From: Symsagittifera roscoffensis
Lineage: Eukaryota; Xenacoelomorpha; Acoela; Convolutidae
Assembly (NCBI RefSeq): GCF_963678635.1
Contig: NC_087071.1
Location: 12,415,088-12,479,087 of the forward strand
Length of the DNA stretch: 64,000 bases
Direction of reading: 5' to 3'
The notes below the pieces were generated by a model. It worked only from the letters and a program-made list of their open reading frames with translations. It ran no database searches and was not told the origin of the DNA. Shown here piece by piece: positions 11,780 to 22,954 of this stretch (the stretch's first letter is position 1; each line of letters begins with the position of its first letter). Position numbers and translations under genes: made by a program.

Positions 11780-11892
11780 GATCCGATGAAGCAACACAAT
11801 GAGCTGCAGTGAGTAAGAAACGATCACCAATAAGAGTCGCTCCACAGAAAACTCCGCTATGTTTCAATATGGCATAAAAACGCCTTGGCTCA
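11780..11892 (-). CDS. serine protease exon with catalytic His (TAAHC)
   Basis: This exon encodes the N-terminal barrel of a chymotrypsin-fold protease. It reads FCGATLIGDRFLLTAAHCV, with the Cys pair around the catalytic His. The acceptor is an AG after CCCCGTGTAC, and the donor is GTGAGT at 11779. It ends in phase 1 with C, and the next exon starts GA, giving Arg and an uninterrupted homologous reading into PHIRIEVGDF. A tandem copy lies at 11291-11410. The (TA)n array begins 21 bp past the donor. Confidence 0.85.
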
Positions 11893-12278
11893 CTGTACAC
11901 GGGGTGTTTTTTATTTTAATTGAAGCAGTTTTCCAATTACAAGGGCAAAAACCAGTTAAACATGGAGAAAATAACATTTGCTATGGCTGTTCGCGAAGTA
12001 TTCGTTAGAGTAAGCAAGCTTATCTTAAAATATATTTAATGCTTTACACAAAACCTGAGAAAAAATTTAGATTTACTCATAAGTTAAATTTTCAAAGTTG
12101 AGTCATTCTGTGTTCCCAACAGTAAAAAATTGGCTGCAGCTGAAAAAAAACTATAAAACTAAAATATGTTATCTCTCCTTGAAATTGGTTTGATAACTGG
12201 AATTTTTTGAGAAAATTTATCCGAACACGTCTTTACTCCGGATTTTTGCGTCGGTGGCACTGGTTTTTTGGTCGCGCA

Positions 12279-12440
12279 GGTCCTGATCTGCAAAGGTTTA
12301 GTCTAGAAATGCCAATGGCAAGTCAAAATGACTGGGAATTACCAAATGTGGGTCGCGTCGGTCAAAAGTTAATTTGCCGACCTAGACTCCGGTCCCCAGC
12401 TACAGCGATCGGAATGATATAGAAGCACGTTTAAAACGAA
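12279..12440 (+). repeat. dispersed repeat, copy 1
   Basis: It shares CCTGAT.TGCAAA.GTTTAGT, TGCCAA...AAGTCAAA, GCTACAGCG.TC and GTTTAAAA in the same order with 16247-16400. The function is unknown. Confidence 0.6.
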
Positions 12441-13171
12441 ATAAGAATTGAAAATAATTCAATTTTCTCATTAAGACACTCATTTTCTAGCGAACATTTT
12501 CTTTGATATGCGTTCAGCTTGTTTCCAAACCAATTAATGATTTTAAGCGTTCTATTTTAAGCAATGTTTTCATTACTGAGAATAAGTTTGTTACAATACA
12601 AAAATTTCTTCGCAAGTGGTTTTTGAACAAAAAACAAAAGTTGTTTTGTAGTGTGTGATAATATTTTGATGTGAAAACTTTAAACACCCCTGTTGACACC
12701 ATCCAAAATAAGAGATCTTGATTTTTTTGCGATCAAGTTTTCATCAAAGCGTAATCCGTATGTAATTAAAATAAACTGAAGCAAAACAAAGTTGAATATC
12801 TTATAAAAACCGTCAGTTTTCATTGTTTTGGTGCCAATTTGAGATTTAAGATCCCTATTTGTATAATTTGCATAACTAAATCAATAATTATGTACAATAT
12901 TTACGAAAGGATATAATTTTACAGAGATCATTAGTTGGCAATTGTAACATTTGATCAATCTATATATATGGCCCAAGGCATGCATGAACAAAGATATTCT
13001 TTGAAAGAGTAGGAAAAGTTAGAGTCCAAATTATTCAATCATTTCAAGTTAATTAAACTTTCAAATTGACTAAAACTAAGCAGTCATATGCTTTTGAACT
13101 CATCTTCAAGATGTTTGTTCTTAAGCTGGCCTTCCAGTTTGACAAATATTGATAGTAATCAAACATTTATA

Positions 13172-13387
13172 GCAAGACTGTTCGTATCAGGGTGAAGCCC
13201 TGAGTGTTCCTACTGCCTTTTAAAGTTTATGGAGCAATAATAACATTAAAAAAATTTAAAAAAGCAAAATTAATTTTTTTTTCTAAAATTTGATTTTTTA
13301 AATGGAAATCATCCCCCCACACGCCATATAAAGTTCAAAAGGATAGATTTCGCTCCTTGTAACAAATAAATTATGGCAAATAAGCTT
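13172..13387 (-). mobile_element. repeat family 'R', copy c (3' part only)
   Basis: This is the reverse-complement of the family's 3' part, from CAAGACTG...AGGGTGAAGCCCTGA to AATTATGGCAAATAAGCTT. It stops exactly where the MITE at 13388 begins, and the expected continuation is not found beyond that element. Confidence 0.7.
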
Positions 13388-13593
13388 GGATCTACTTAGC
13401 AATCCCCCCCCCCCCCTTTCAAGAAAGGGGGGAGATTGTTAAGTAAGTCAAAATGGTCGATTTTTCGACCAATCAGAATGCAGCAAAATTAGAATTCTCA
13501 ATAGAAAGCTCAGTGCTTGTTTACTGTATTAATTTATAGGGGTGGAGATTCTTAAGTGGGTACCATAGGGAAGAGATTGTTAACTAGATCCAA
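13388..13593. mobile_element. 206-bp MITE with GGATCTA.TTA.CAATC terminal inverted repeats
   Basis: The left end GGATCTACTTAGCAATC and the right end, reverse-complemented GGATCTAGTTAACAATC, match at 15 of 17 positions. An inner hairpin (CCCCCCCTTTCAAGAAAGGG) follows the left end. A target duplication is not clear. Confidence 0.6.
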
Positions 13594-14189
13594 ATTTTTA
13601 TGCATCAAAGAAAAGCAGATTTGAAAGTATCAAACTTCAAAGCTAACTCCAACTCTCCCTTGCCCGGTATACTTTGTAGAAAATGTAAGCTCGCACTGAA
13701 TCAGTCATGCGTAATGAATCTCGCGAAAAACTCTAGTAGTGCGCAAAAATGATTTTTTGAAAAAATTTTGTCGACTTTTATTTGTCATCGTGAAGCACCA
13801 ACTTGTTTATATTTAGCAAAGTTTTGATCAAAACGCCAATTTTTGAATACTTTGGTTCCTGTTTTCATCAAGCGGCTGCAAAAGTGGTACCACAAAAAAT
13901 TTCTAGAGGCAAAAAAATGTCTTTGGTTGCAAAAAAGAGCTTCGCTGAACAAAACAACTCGGTCTGGAACGTCGGGAAATAAGAGAAATGGACTATGCTT
14001 TAACAGTCTAGATAGCCTTTCAAATTTTCTCTGCGAATCGCTGAAACTACAAATAATTATTCAATTATTAAGTGTGGCCGGGAACTCATTGAACCACCAG
14101 CTGTTTAATGGAGCTCACATTTGATGCAATTGAGATGTGCTGCTGTTCATTTTGGCTAATTAGTGAGAAAGTGAGATCTTAATAGAAAA

Positions 14190-14602
14190 AACAAAAACAA
14201 ATTTTTGAAAAAAAAATTTTATGTAAAAACATCCCCCACACGTCATATTGATAGATTTTGCGCCTATTTACAAATCAAATATGGCATAAAAGCATCAATG
14301 AGCCAATTTGGAACGATTTCTAAGACGGATTAAATCTCCGCTTACGCGTTAATAGCGCAAAATATATCGCGCGTTAATTGTCCCAAATTGACCAAAATGG
14401 CAGTCTTTAAACCCCCGTAACTTTACAAAAATGATCACAGGTGAAATATCTTTTCAAATTTGAGCTCAAGACAACAATACTTTTTGAATGATTTAAAAAA
14501 GTTCCGTCAAAATGGCTAGTTAAAAAGTCGAAATTTGTCTGAAGAAAAAAAAACCCACCCGAGCACAAATATTCCGTTACTTTCGTAACGAAAGTCGGAA
14601 CA
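14190..14602 (-). mobile_element. repeat family 'R', copy d (5' part)
   Basis: Reverse copy holding the CGCAAAATATATCGCGCG block, AAACCCCCGTAACTTTAC and the 5' end hairpin CCGTTACTTTCGTAACGAAAG. The 3' hairpin end is missing. Confidence 0.7.
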
Positions 14603-15568
14603 CAAATAATTTCCAATAGGGGAGCAAGTTGAATATTCAATTTGTCGTGTTGATGTGGTTTTTAAAAATTGCGCGACTATATGCTGGACAGAAATTGTTT
14701 TTTTTTCCGGGCAAATTTAAAAACTTCTCAAAATATGTCAGAAAACTTGAAATTGGAATCAGGACAGGATTTTTTCCGGGCGAAAGCCAATTTGGACGCA
14801 AAACACAAATTTTCTATCTAAAAAGGGAAGATAAATAAAATAACATATTTGAAATTGAACAAATTCGAAAAAGCTTCTCCTATTAGACCTGATTTTTTGA
14901 CAAAGACATAAAAAGATCCGTTTTGTTCTGATCAAATTTTTGAAATGATATGAATGAACTATGATGAAGGGATGCTTTTTCTCCAGATTTTAGTTGGATC
15001 AACAAAAACTACTAACATAAATCCACGTGAGGTTTTCATAATAGAGCCTCATTGGTTGTTTTAAAAGCCAACAACTAGCCTTTTTTTTCTAGCTTGGAGT
15101 GAAAATATTAGAGGTTTATTTAATCTGTTCAGATAGATTATCGAAGTTTTATTGAATTTTTTTTTCAAAACATTCCCTGCTGCTAACACAGCAACTGAGT
15201 TTCACAGCTCTCCCACAGTTACTGCGAAAATAGTCAAGTAGTTCTAAGCTATGAATGAGCCTATTTTCTATAAATACTTGATACTCGTTATTGTCAATTT
15301 GACATTTTATGAGCAACGTGTCGAAAATTATTGCTCATTTTATCGGCTCAGAACTAGAAACTGCTTGGTTGTCTATTTGCTTCTTGTTTTGATTGCAATA
15401 ATTATCTTACAAACAGGTTTTGCGTTGGTTTTCAGGTTTTCATTCCCTGATGTTTGAACTATTTTTTAAGGTTTTTTTAGAAGTGTCTTTATGATTTAAT
15501 TTTTAAAAAGGCGAAGACTTTTGATCATGGAGGTAGGCTGATGCTTCTTTGGTTTCTCCCAACCCGAA

Positions 15569-15990
15569 CAGTAGCGGATTCAGGGGGGCGGGACCTCCCC
15601 ACTCCCCCTCAGGGATTCGACCCCCTGCCGACCCAAAGGGTCCGCCCTTTGCACTATTTTGAGATATCCATTTTTGGCTGACTGACCTTAAAATTTTTCT
15701 AAAGGCGCCTTGGGCGCCAATCTATACTAATTTTGAAAGGGAAGCGCGCGCCAAAAAAACGCAATTTTTTTATATAAATTTTTCAAAAAGTGTATTTTTG
15801 GCCTGTTTATCAAAATTTTGCCTGCGGCGCAGAAAGTTTGGCCAAAACAGGGTCTTTATAGTGGTTGGGGAGAGCTCAGAAAATCAGGTTTGGGAGAGCT
15901 CAGAACTAAGAAAAAAAGGTCGACAAAATTTTCATAAATTTTTTGAAAATCCGCCCTCCCCCCCTCGAGAAATTCCTAGATCCGCACCTG
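15569..15990 (+). mobile_element. hAT-type MITE, complete (422 bp)
   Basis: It begins CAGTAGCGGATTCAGG and ends CCTAGATCCGCACCTG, which are imperfect inverted repeats of the CAGNGGCGGATCTAGG type common in hAT elements. The flanks are AACCCGAA on both sides (15561-15568 and 15991-15998), a perfect 8-bp target duplication as hAT transposases make. There is no transposase gene, so it is non-autonomous. Confidence 0.92.
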
Positions 15991-16246
15991 AACCCGAACT
16001 AATTATTTATTATACGTGCAATTTTATAGAATGAATTATTTTAGCTTCTGGCTTGAAATTTTAACTATAATCATATTGGATTGATTAGTTTGAGCTGTTT
16101 GTGTTGGCACTGTTTTTCTCTCAGAACTGAAATGTAGCGTCGTCTTAAAGTCCCCTCAAATGCGGTTGTCGTCTTATTAGCTGTCGGCTTATTTACCGGG
16201 CATCAAAAATCCGAGTATATCTAAGAGTGTATAACCGAGTATATCG

Positions 16247-16400
16247 TAGGCTCCTGATTTGCAAAAGTTTAGTCTGGTATTGCCAAATGTAAGTCAAACC
16301 GACCTGGAACTGTCACCCCAGTCACTTCTTAAGTCTCGGGCTGGGTCCTTCGCTACAGCGGTCAAATCAATACTAAAGCTTGTTTAAAATAAAAACAAGA
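16247..16400 (+). repeat. dispersed repeat, copy 2
   Basis: Second copy of the repeat at 12279-12440, moderately diverged and in the same orientation. Confidence 0.6.
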
Positions 16401-17224
16401 ACTAAAGATTTTTCTAATTTCTTATCCAGCAAAATATTTTCAAGCAATTTTTTTTATATAAGTTTTTGTTCCTTGCGAATTTCACAGCCCATCTAAAAAA
16501 CAATATTTGGAATTGATCGATAGACTGTGACAGTTTGAAAATGACCATTTTTTGTAGCAGTTGACCAGTTTTATCGATATTAAACAAAATAGACATAGAC
16601 TGGGTCGGAAACTAAAACCACGGTCTCGAACTGTTGAAACTTAAAAAAAAATCTTTTTGAAAGATTTTCACCCATCACTTGAAACAATAAAAGATATACC
16701 TTGAATCAGGTAAAACCAAATTATTAGAGGTATTGAACATCAAAACTTGACTAACGCAGTCTAAGCTACGATTTCATTTAATTACCTGCCTTTGTTAGTA
16801 AGTTTGTCACAACTGGCAGTTAAACTCTTTTATGTGACATAGAAAGGTATTGGTCGAGTCGATATTCTGACACTTGAAAATGTTTTCAATAGTCCTCTCC
16901 CAAACCATGTCGTGTGGTTTTGTGGTTGACACACGACATAAAAAAGGATCTCAATTGTGATATATTCATTGCGAAGTTGAAACTCACCAACATACAGAAA
17001 GAATTTTAATTTTAAAAAAACTTGCCTCTGCCAATTCCGTTTGGGAGTGGAAATAAAAATGACGGTTGGGAAAGAAAAGGAGTGCTTTTTAACATTGGTT
17101 TGCTTGCTATGGCTTCTAGAAACTATATTGAAATGTGTAATTTAAATTTTTTTAAATGCTGAGATAAAATTCCGGACCGAGTTATCAATTAATCTACCTG
17201 CAGAATTGAGAATATGGATACTTA

Positions 17225-17730
17225 ATTGAACTCACCTCCTATTTTTGACATCTCTACGAGTTTCTCGGTCTTTATTTTCCGTTGTTTAACGCCGGTTTGT
17301 CGCAACTACCCAAAATTGAATTTTCTGCCAACTGCCGTAATAGCTCATTGTCCCCGACAGCTGCTATTACTAAAAAAATCAAAATTTCTAAGTGTTTTTA
17401 GATGGAGATTTAAACTCTTGTTTATTCAGCCAAAAGTTCTCGAAAGTGTTCAACCTTTTTATATTGTCCTTTAAAATGAAATCTCCGAGGCTCCTTCGCG
17501 TCCTCCATTTTTCCTGGCAACGTGCGCCGCTTGTTCTTTTTGATATTTTGATCCCCATCTTGCTGTAGTCTGTTACGTAGCTCAAAATCGTTTATTTTAG
17601 TTGGTAAGTTTGAAGGTCAACCTTTTTCGTCACTAAAATACTCGCTTCTAGAGACACTAGTGGCAGCCTGAAGCGGCCTGTTTATTGTCTGTACTCATCA
17701 CTCGCTGTATCCATTTTCCGTTTTTTAGCG
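17225..17730 (-). other. possible small spliced host gene (tentative)
   Basis: Three clues point to minus-strand exons. There is a strong donor GGAG/GTGAGT at 17235. There is an acceptor TTTAGTAATAGCAG before 17360, with open frames into the donor side. A stop-free, Lys/Arg-rich reading at about 17590-17455 contains KKNKRRTLPGKMEDAKEPRR, and an ATG-led short reading (MDTASDEYRQ) lies near 17710. The phases cannot be resolved, no family is recognised, and it may be chance. Confidence 0.2.
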
Positions 17731-18481
17731 CTTGAAGTGGCCTCTAAACGTAGTTTTTTTTGCAATTTTGGCAAGAATACATATGAGGCCTTCTGTGCTG
17801 CTACAATATGGGGTCAAAAACTTGTTTAATAACAAAGCCTGAGACTGCCTCAAATTTTTCATAAAACAAGCTGGAGCTGTTTCAGTTAATTTTAAAAATA
17901 CGTAAAAGCAAAAAAAATCTGTGTCTTCAACTTTCTGAATGCCATTCAAAAATCTCGTCTGAGCTACAGTAAACTCTCTTGCTTAAGATATGGGCCGCAA
18001 TTGGTATGTTTCGAACCTTTTTTTCTACAATTTGCAGGAACTGGATATCAAATGCTTCAACCAGACGTCCTGTTTAAGTACGTACAAATTAGGTACTTCA
18101 TTTCTTCAATACATTCAAGCTCCGTGATCAGTCGGCTCTTTTTTTTCTGTCGAAATAATTATTCCTCCTTTGCAAGACCACAAATTTTCCCCATTAAAAA
18201 CTAGAATTTGTTACAGAATAATTTCATCACACATTGTCGCAATGTGTCCATCTGGACAATCCAATTGTTAAGAAACTGTGCTTCCATTTACTTGCGACGA
18301 ATTTTTCTCTTAAGTGAAAAAAACATTCGTTGCGGAAATATAGATGGCAGATACGAACGCGCCAAGCATCAAAGTTTCTAGCGATGACTTCGCATATCAC
18401 AGAAAAAACTCATCAACAGTAATCAGATGGTTGAAATAGATTGCTCCATTTATTGATGGAAAATTCCACAGCGTACAACCG

Positions 18482-18739
18482 TGTGGTACTGTGTAGTACT
18501 GTTGCCACAGTAACCTTGGAGAATTATTATTATTAATAATCTGTTATGTATTGTTATTATTGATTCAAGGCCAATCTTGCAAGCCTAATGCAACACTCAT
18601 TTGGACGGTTGCGAACAAAGAGAAAAGAACGATCAACGTGATCTCTGAAAACAAAACAACATTGAATAAGAGTTTAAATTACAAGTTATAACTCTTCTGT
18701 TTTCATTATTAACTAAGAACGAAGCATAGGATTATCACA
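18482..18739 (+). repeat. 5' LTR of element A (258 bp)
   Basis: It starts TGTGGTACTG and ends ATTATCACA. A primer-binding-like TGGCGCAGCC follows at 18740. The last LTR base is the first base of the gag ATG. Confidence 0.88.
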
Positions 18740-19930
18740 TGGCGCAGCCAGCAGAATTTATGTCCCAAGACAAGAGAACGGATATGGGAATCCCTGCATT
18801 CTGGACAACAGCGAAATCGAATCCTCCCTGGAATTTCAAGATATGGCTAGATCAATTTCTACTGGCAGTTATAGTTAAGGAGAGCGTGAATCCGGAACTA
18901 TTGTTAGAAGAACCGAGGGAAATCTTGTTTGAGCCGTTACCGCGACCGGAGACTCCACGAGAACAAGAAACTGCACAAGCGATTGCAGAAAGAGAGGCCA
19001 GAGATAAACTGGCACGGGACAAAATTCTTTTGGAAAAAGAAGAAAGAAGAGCAAAGGTTGGACACAATGTATATTACAATGAGGTACAGAAAAGATTAGC
19101 CTCTAGATTATTCTTAGCGTTGGGAACAGAAGGAAAAAAGAAATTTGTACAAAAGAATCCGCATGTGGAAGTTTCAAAGTAAGAATTTCGTGAAATGGTT
19201 GCCTTAGCAAAAGTCGCATTTGATAAAACACAGAGTGTTACGTACGAACGTTATAAATTGTTTAATCGAGCGCAGGAAACAGGTGAAACATTAGAGGCAT
19301 TTCATGCAGCATTAACTGCACAGGCAGACAAAGCGGATTTAGGAACACTTGAAGATGAATTAGTGCGTGATTTATTCATATCGCAAATGAAGAATGTGGT
19401 ACTGCAGGATACATTAACGTTTGAAACATTCTCACCAGGGGAAGTACTGAAGAGAGCATTGAAATTTGAACAAAGTAAACAGACAGCTCAGGCATTTCAA
19501 AAATCAAACACAGAGACTGCAGGTGCAGGTCAGGTTCATGGAACAATAAAGATAAAACAAGAACCGATCATGAATATTGGTAACAAGGACGTAAATAGCA
19601 GGAGACAATCGAGCAATACGTACAAAAAGAGAACAACTCGGACAGAAAAGAGGGGAGAAACTCTACGGATACAGAAACGTGTACTCGATTTGGTCGGTTA
19701 ATTGGAGAAGGACATTTGAAGAAATGTCCGGCCATGGGCAAAACATTTAAAAATTGTTCTAAAACGAATCATTTTGCAAAAATGTGTAAGTCACAACAAG
19801 TAAATGAAATTGCTGAAAAAACATCTAGCTCAGATGAGGAGTGTAATTTGATTCAGTCTTTTGACTCATGTGATGAGTTCGAAATAATGGCAATAGAATC
19901 GGAGATATCGTCGATGAAGTAAATAGATGA
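18739..19930 (+). pseudogene. gag: gag of element A, broken
   Basis: The reading begins MAQPAEF and runs through a capsid-like region to about 19180, where a TAA interrupts it. The frame continues at 19183-19701 (REMVALAKVAFDKTQ), then shifts. The C-terminal part (19716-19922) holds the remains of two zinc knuckles. In the second, the first Cys is Phe (FKNC...HFAKMC), which should abolish zinc binding. The Glu-rich stretch after residue 55 and the lack of any membrane segment fit a retrotransposon Gag. Confidence 0.88.
18740..18750 (+). promoter_or_regulatory. primer-binding site of element A
   Basis: TGGCGCAGCC directly abuts the CACA end of the LTR, the usual place for a tRNA primer site. 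It lies inside codons 1-4 of gag. The tRNA was not identified. Confidence 0.6.
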
Positions 19931-19958
19931 ATATATAAAACAGCAAGCGAATAGAAAA

Positions 19959-22211
19959 TTGAAAATCGGGGATAGCAGTAAAGACATACAAAAGGTTGAT
20001 AATCGCAGGAATCCTCGATCACAACAAATAAAGTCATTGAAAGCTTTGATCAGAATTGATCATCGAATCATCATGATGACTATTGGCACAGGTAGTCCAG
20101 TATCGTTCTTAAATTGGGCGACAGCAAAACAAATTTTTGAATCTTCTAAAAATACGAAGTTTATTCCACAGGAGAATCTAAATTTGACCGCTCAATTTGT
20201 AGACTACGATAAACAGCCAATTAATATATTGGGAGCAATCACTACAACCATCCGTTCGGCAGGGTGGGAAGAAGTGGGAGCATCGTTTCTGATTACAGAA
20301 CGACGCACAAGATGTATATTGGCGCTGGACTTACAGAGCAAAGTGGGGATACACACAACACAGAAGCTGGCACCAAAAGACAAGACGAAGTTTGATGTGC
20401 TACTGTGCGAACAGCCAGAAGGTTGGAAAAACAAATTTTATAGTAAATTTAAAAACCTTTTGATCATCAGGGGTGTTTGAAAAATCATGTCGTCAGTACA
20501 AATTTCAAATATCTACTTTGTCCTTTACAAGAAAAAGGGAGAAGTATTCCACTACACATACAGGAAAAGGTGCATGGAGAAATGGAAAAACTGTTAAAAC
20601 AAGTGCATATAAAACGTCTGGACAAATGTACTAGCGATTGTTTTATAGCACCTATTGTAATCACAGTAAAAAAAGATGATTCCATAAAATTGGTTCTAGA
20701 TGCGAAACCCATCAACCGGCAGTTGTTTAAAACAAATATCAAACGCCTAATGTTGATGAGCTACTGGATGGGGTCAGTCAAATAGTTACAGCAAATACAA
20801 ACGGTACGTTGTATTTCTCAGTATTAGACTTAAAGTATGCGTACAGTCAATTAAAGTTGACTGCAGAGACAGCTAAACAATGCAACTTTAACATCATAGG
20901 CGGACAGGCCACTGGAACATACAGGTATCTTACCGGATTTTATGGCCTTGCAGACATGCCAGCTGAGTTTCAAAAAGCTATGGATAGAACTCTAAATCAT
21001 GCGAAAAACACGTTGTGTTTCCTTGATGACATACTCATTGTATCTAAGGGAGTGAACAAGAACATGTAAGACTGATTATGAACGTGCTGGAAAAATTAGA
21101 CAAAGAAAACTTGGCATTAAAGCTGTCGAAATGTAAATTCTTTCGAAATGAGGTAAGCTGGCTGGGACACAAGTTATCGTTAGACGGTATTTCACCAAAA
21201 ATAACAAAAACGGAAGCGATATTGAAGCTCAGTCCGCCAACACCATTGAAACAACTCAGGTCATTTCTGGGTAGCATAAACCATTTGGCCAAATTCATTC
21301 CAAACGCGCCTAATTTAACTGAAAAACTGAGACCTCTTTTACGAGAAGAGAACGAGAAAAAGATACTAAAAAGTGTAAAAATTCAGGTTAAAAAATTCGA
21401 ATGGGGGGAAGAACATTCGGAAATATTCGAATCGATAAAAATAGCGCTTGAGATTATAACCAAAATTCACTAATACGACTCTAAGTTGGATACTAGAGTA
21501 AAATGTGACGCCAGCCATAGTGGGTTAGGCGCATCGTTGGAACAACAAAAAACCGAGGGGGAGTGGGTACCAATCGCATTTGCGTCGAGATATTTGAACA
21601 TTCAAGAAATGAAATACTCCACAAATGAGCTGGAACTGCTAGCAGTAGTATGGTCTATTGATCGATTTAAACATTATTCGTTAGGGAAGGAATTCGTGAT
21701 AGCCACAGACCATAAAGCGTTGGTTTCCGCTTTAGATGAAAATAGGTCAAACAAAACCTATCAATCTAGGCTGACTAGATGGATAGACAGACTATTACCC
21801 TATCAATTTAAGGTTGTTCATATACCAGGAATAGATATGGGTATAGTAGACTATTTGTCTAGAGACCCTAACGACGAACCGTGGCGAGAGTCAATGTTGG
21901 ATAAAAATTTGTAGTCACATCGATAGAAAGCTTTCATAAAGCTCTCGACTGTTTACACAGTCGATTTAGTGATCACGATGGGCTCGACCGGAACAAAAAC
22001 GTTCTAGAATATTCTGAAAATGATCAAAATGTGTCAAATCAGAACACGTCATCCAACAGTTGCTATGGCAACCGAAACGGACAAAAACGGACAAAGCACG
22101 ACCGGAACGAAAGCGAGACAAGTTCGCGATTGTTTAAACGAGAAAGTGGCGAAAACTCAAAATCAGTTTATCTCAAAGTTTTCAGCCAACACAGTCGGTC
22201 GAAAAACTTAA
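19959..22211 (+). pseudogene. pol: pol of element A, left part: protease, RT, RNase H
   Basis: The protease motif reads TIGTGSPVS, so the catalytic Asp is Gly. RT reads on through DKCTSDCFIAPIVITVKK, FSVLDLKYAYSQLKL and the catalytic box FLDD (about 21020). The frame changes near 20480, 20785 and 21069. A TAA at 21471-21473 precedes RNase H, which is open at 21486-21914 (KCDASHSG, ATDHKAL, VDYLSRDPN). The linker to integrase (22020-22369) is cut by element C. Each block matches Ty3/Gypsy order, but the gene is inactive. Confidence 0.9.
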
Positions 22212-22365
22212 AATAATTCGAAATTTATCATATCAAGAGCGTTTGAAGAAGAATAAAGAAATGAAAACAGGCGATGCATCGAAGAACGGAAAGGGGAGAA
22301 AGTTGGTCAGAATACGGGACCGAAATAGCTTTGATACGTTGAATGAGGAAGTAACGGAAACATTC

Positions 22366-22369
22366 CAAA
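22366..22369 (+). other. target-site duplication of element C, left copy (CAAA)
   Basis: CAAA lies directly left of the TG end of the left LTR. The same four bases lie directly right of the right LTR at 41512-41515. Confidence 0.85.
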
Positions 22370-22770
22370 TGAGTTATGACCGAGGTGGTTAACTCATAGA
22401 GTAATTTCGGATAGGGTACACCGTCTGCTCGTCACGCTATCTTATTTTCGGCCGGATAGATTCGTGCAACTTCTTAGTCTAATACCGATCCTAATCTTAC
22501 TCTTATACTATCTAGTCTCAGGTTGTTTAACTAGTCTCTGCTAGGCTCAATAGATCTAGGGTATACTGTTTTTTTGCGGCTGCAGAAGTTCTCTTGGAGA
22601 GTCAACTAATTTCTAAGTTAAATTCAAATCTCTCTGGAGCTGAAATTACAAGTAATTTCAGCACTTACAAATAAGTGGGTTGTTAGTTAGATGGATCATG
22701 ATTGGTTAATATTAAAGTGGTAAAATATCTAATTTATCCAATCATAAAATGTAGTTTAGATCAGGTTCCA
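22370..22770 (-). repeat. 3' LTR of element C (401 bp)
   Basis: TGAGTTATGACC...AGGTTCCA on the plus strand, i.e. TG...CA in both senses. It differs from the other LTR at 6 sites with no indels. Confidence 0.95.
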
Positions 22771-22954
22771 CCCATCCGGGTTTTACAGATTTTTTTAGAA
22801 TAGTCTTTCTGCAATTCAAAGGATGGATGATGGACGTTGGTATTTGGCGAACATCATAATTCTTCTGGGTTCTCTTGTTAGAGAAGTTCCAGGTTCAATC
22901 GCTGTGTCTTCTCATGACAACGACTGGGTTTTCGCAACAAACTCAAATCTGATT
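22771..22954 (-). other. 3' non-coding region of element C with putative polypurine tract
   Basis: Next to the 3' LTR the minus strand reads GTAAAACCCGGATGGG, a short purine-rich end that could prime plus-strand synthesis. No ORF was found here. Confidence 0.4.

Larger units (their letters stand above)
4735..11892 (-). pseudogene. trypsin-like serine protease homologue, partial and probably inactive
   Basis: Four exons read in the right order on the minus strand: His exon (11892-11780), a beta-strand exon (8946-8859), the exon ending in DTLQ (about 5790-5651), and the exon carrying the active-site-Ser region (4895-4735). Junction phases fit between the first two and between the last two. No exon with a clear Asp box was found between 8858 and 5790, and no signal-peptide exon was found upstream of 11892. 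The catalytic Ser position reads Asn (DNGAP) and one donor is GG, so the product is an inactive homologue at best and more likely a pseudogene. Elements B and several repeats sit in its introns. Confidence 0.72.
11262..12150. repeat. two-copy tandem segmental duplication (period about 487 bp)
   Basis: Unit 1 is about 11262-11660 and unit 2 about 11748-12150. Each holds the His exon, the GTTTTCCAA.TACAAGGGC stretch, the CATGGAGAAA stretch and the TTTACTCATAAGTT stretch in the same order. The (TA)n array separates them. Confidence 0.85.
11893..18481. other. sparse region between the protease homologue and element A
   Basis: Apart from the repeats listed separately, it is AT-rich and has no clear gene. 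Short open frames are not supported by domains or splice sites. Possible small exons at 17225-17730 are listed separately with low confidence. Confidence 0.5.

Noticed and set aside
11621-11845. Minus-strand ORF with a YIYIYI run
   Set aside because: It is translation of the (TA)n array; only the part in 11780-11892 is a real exon.
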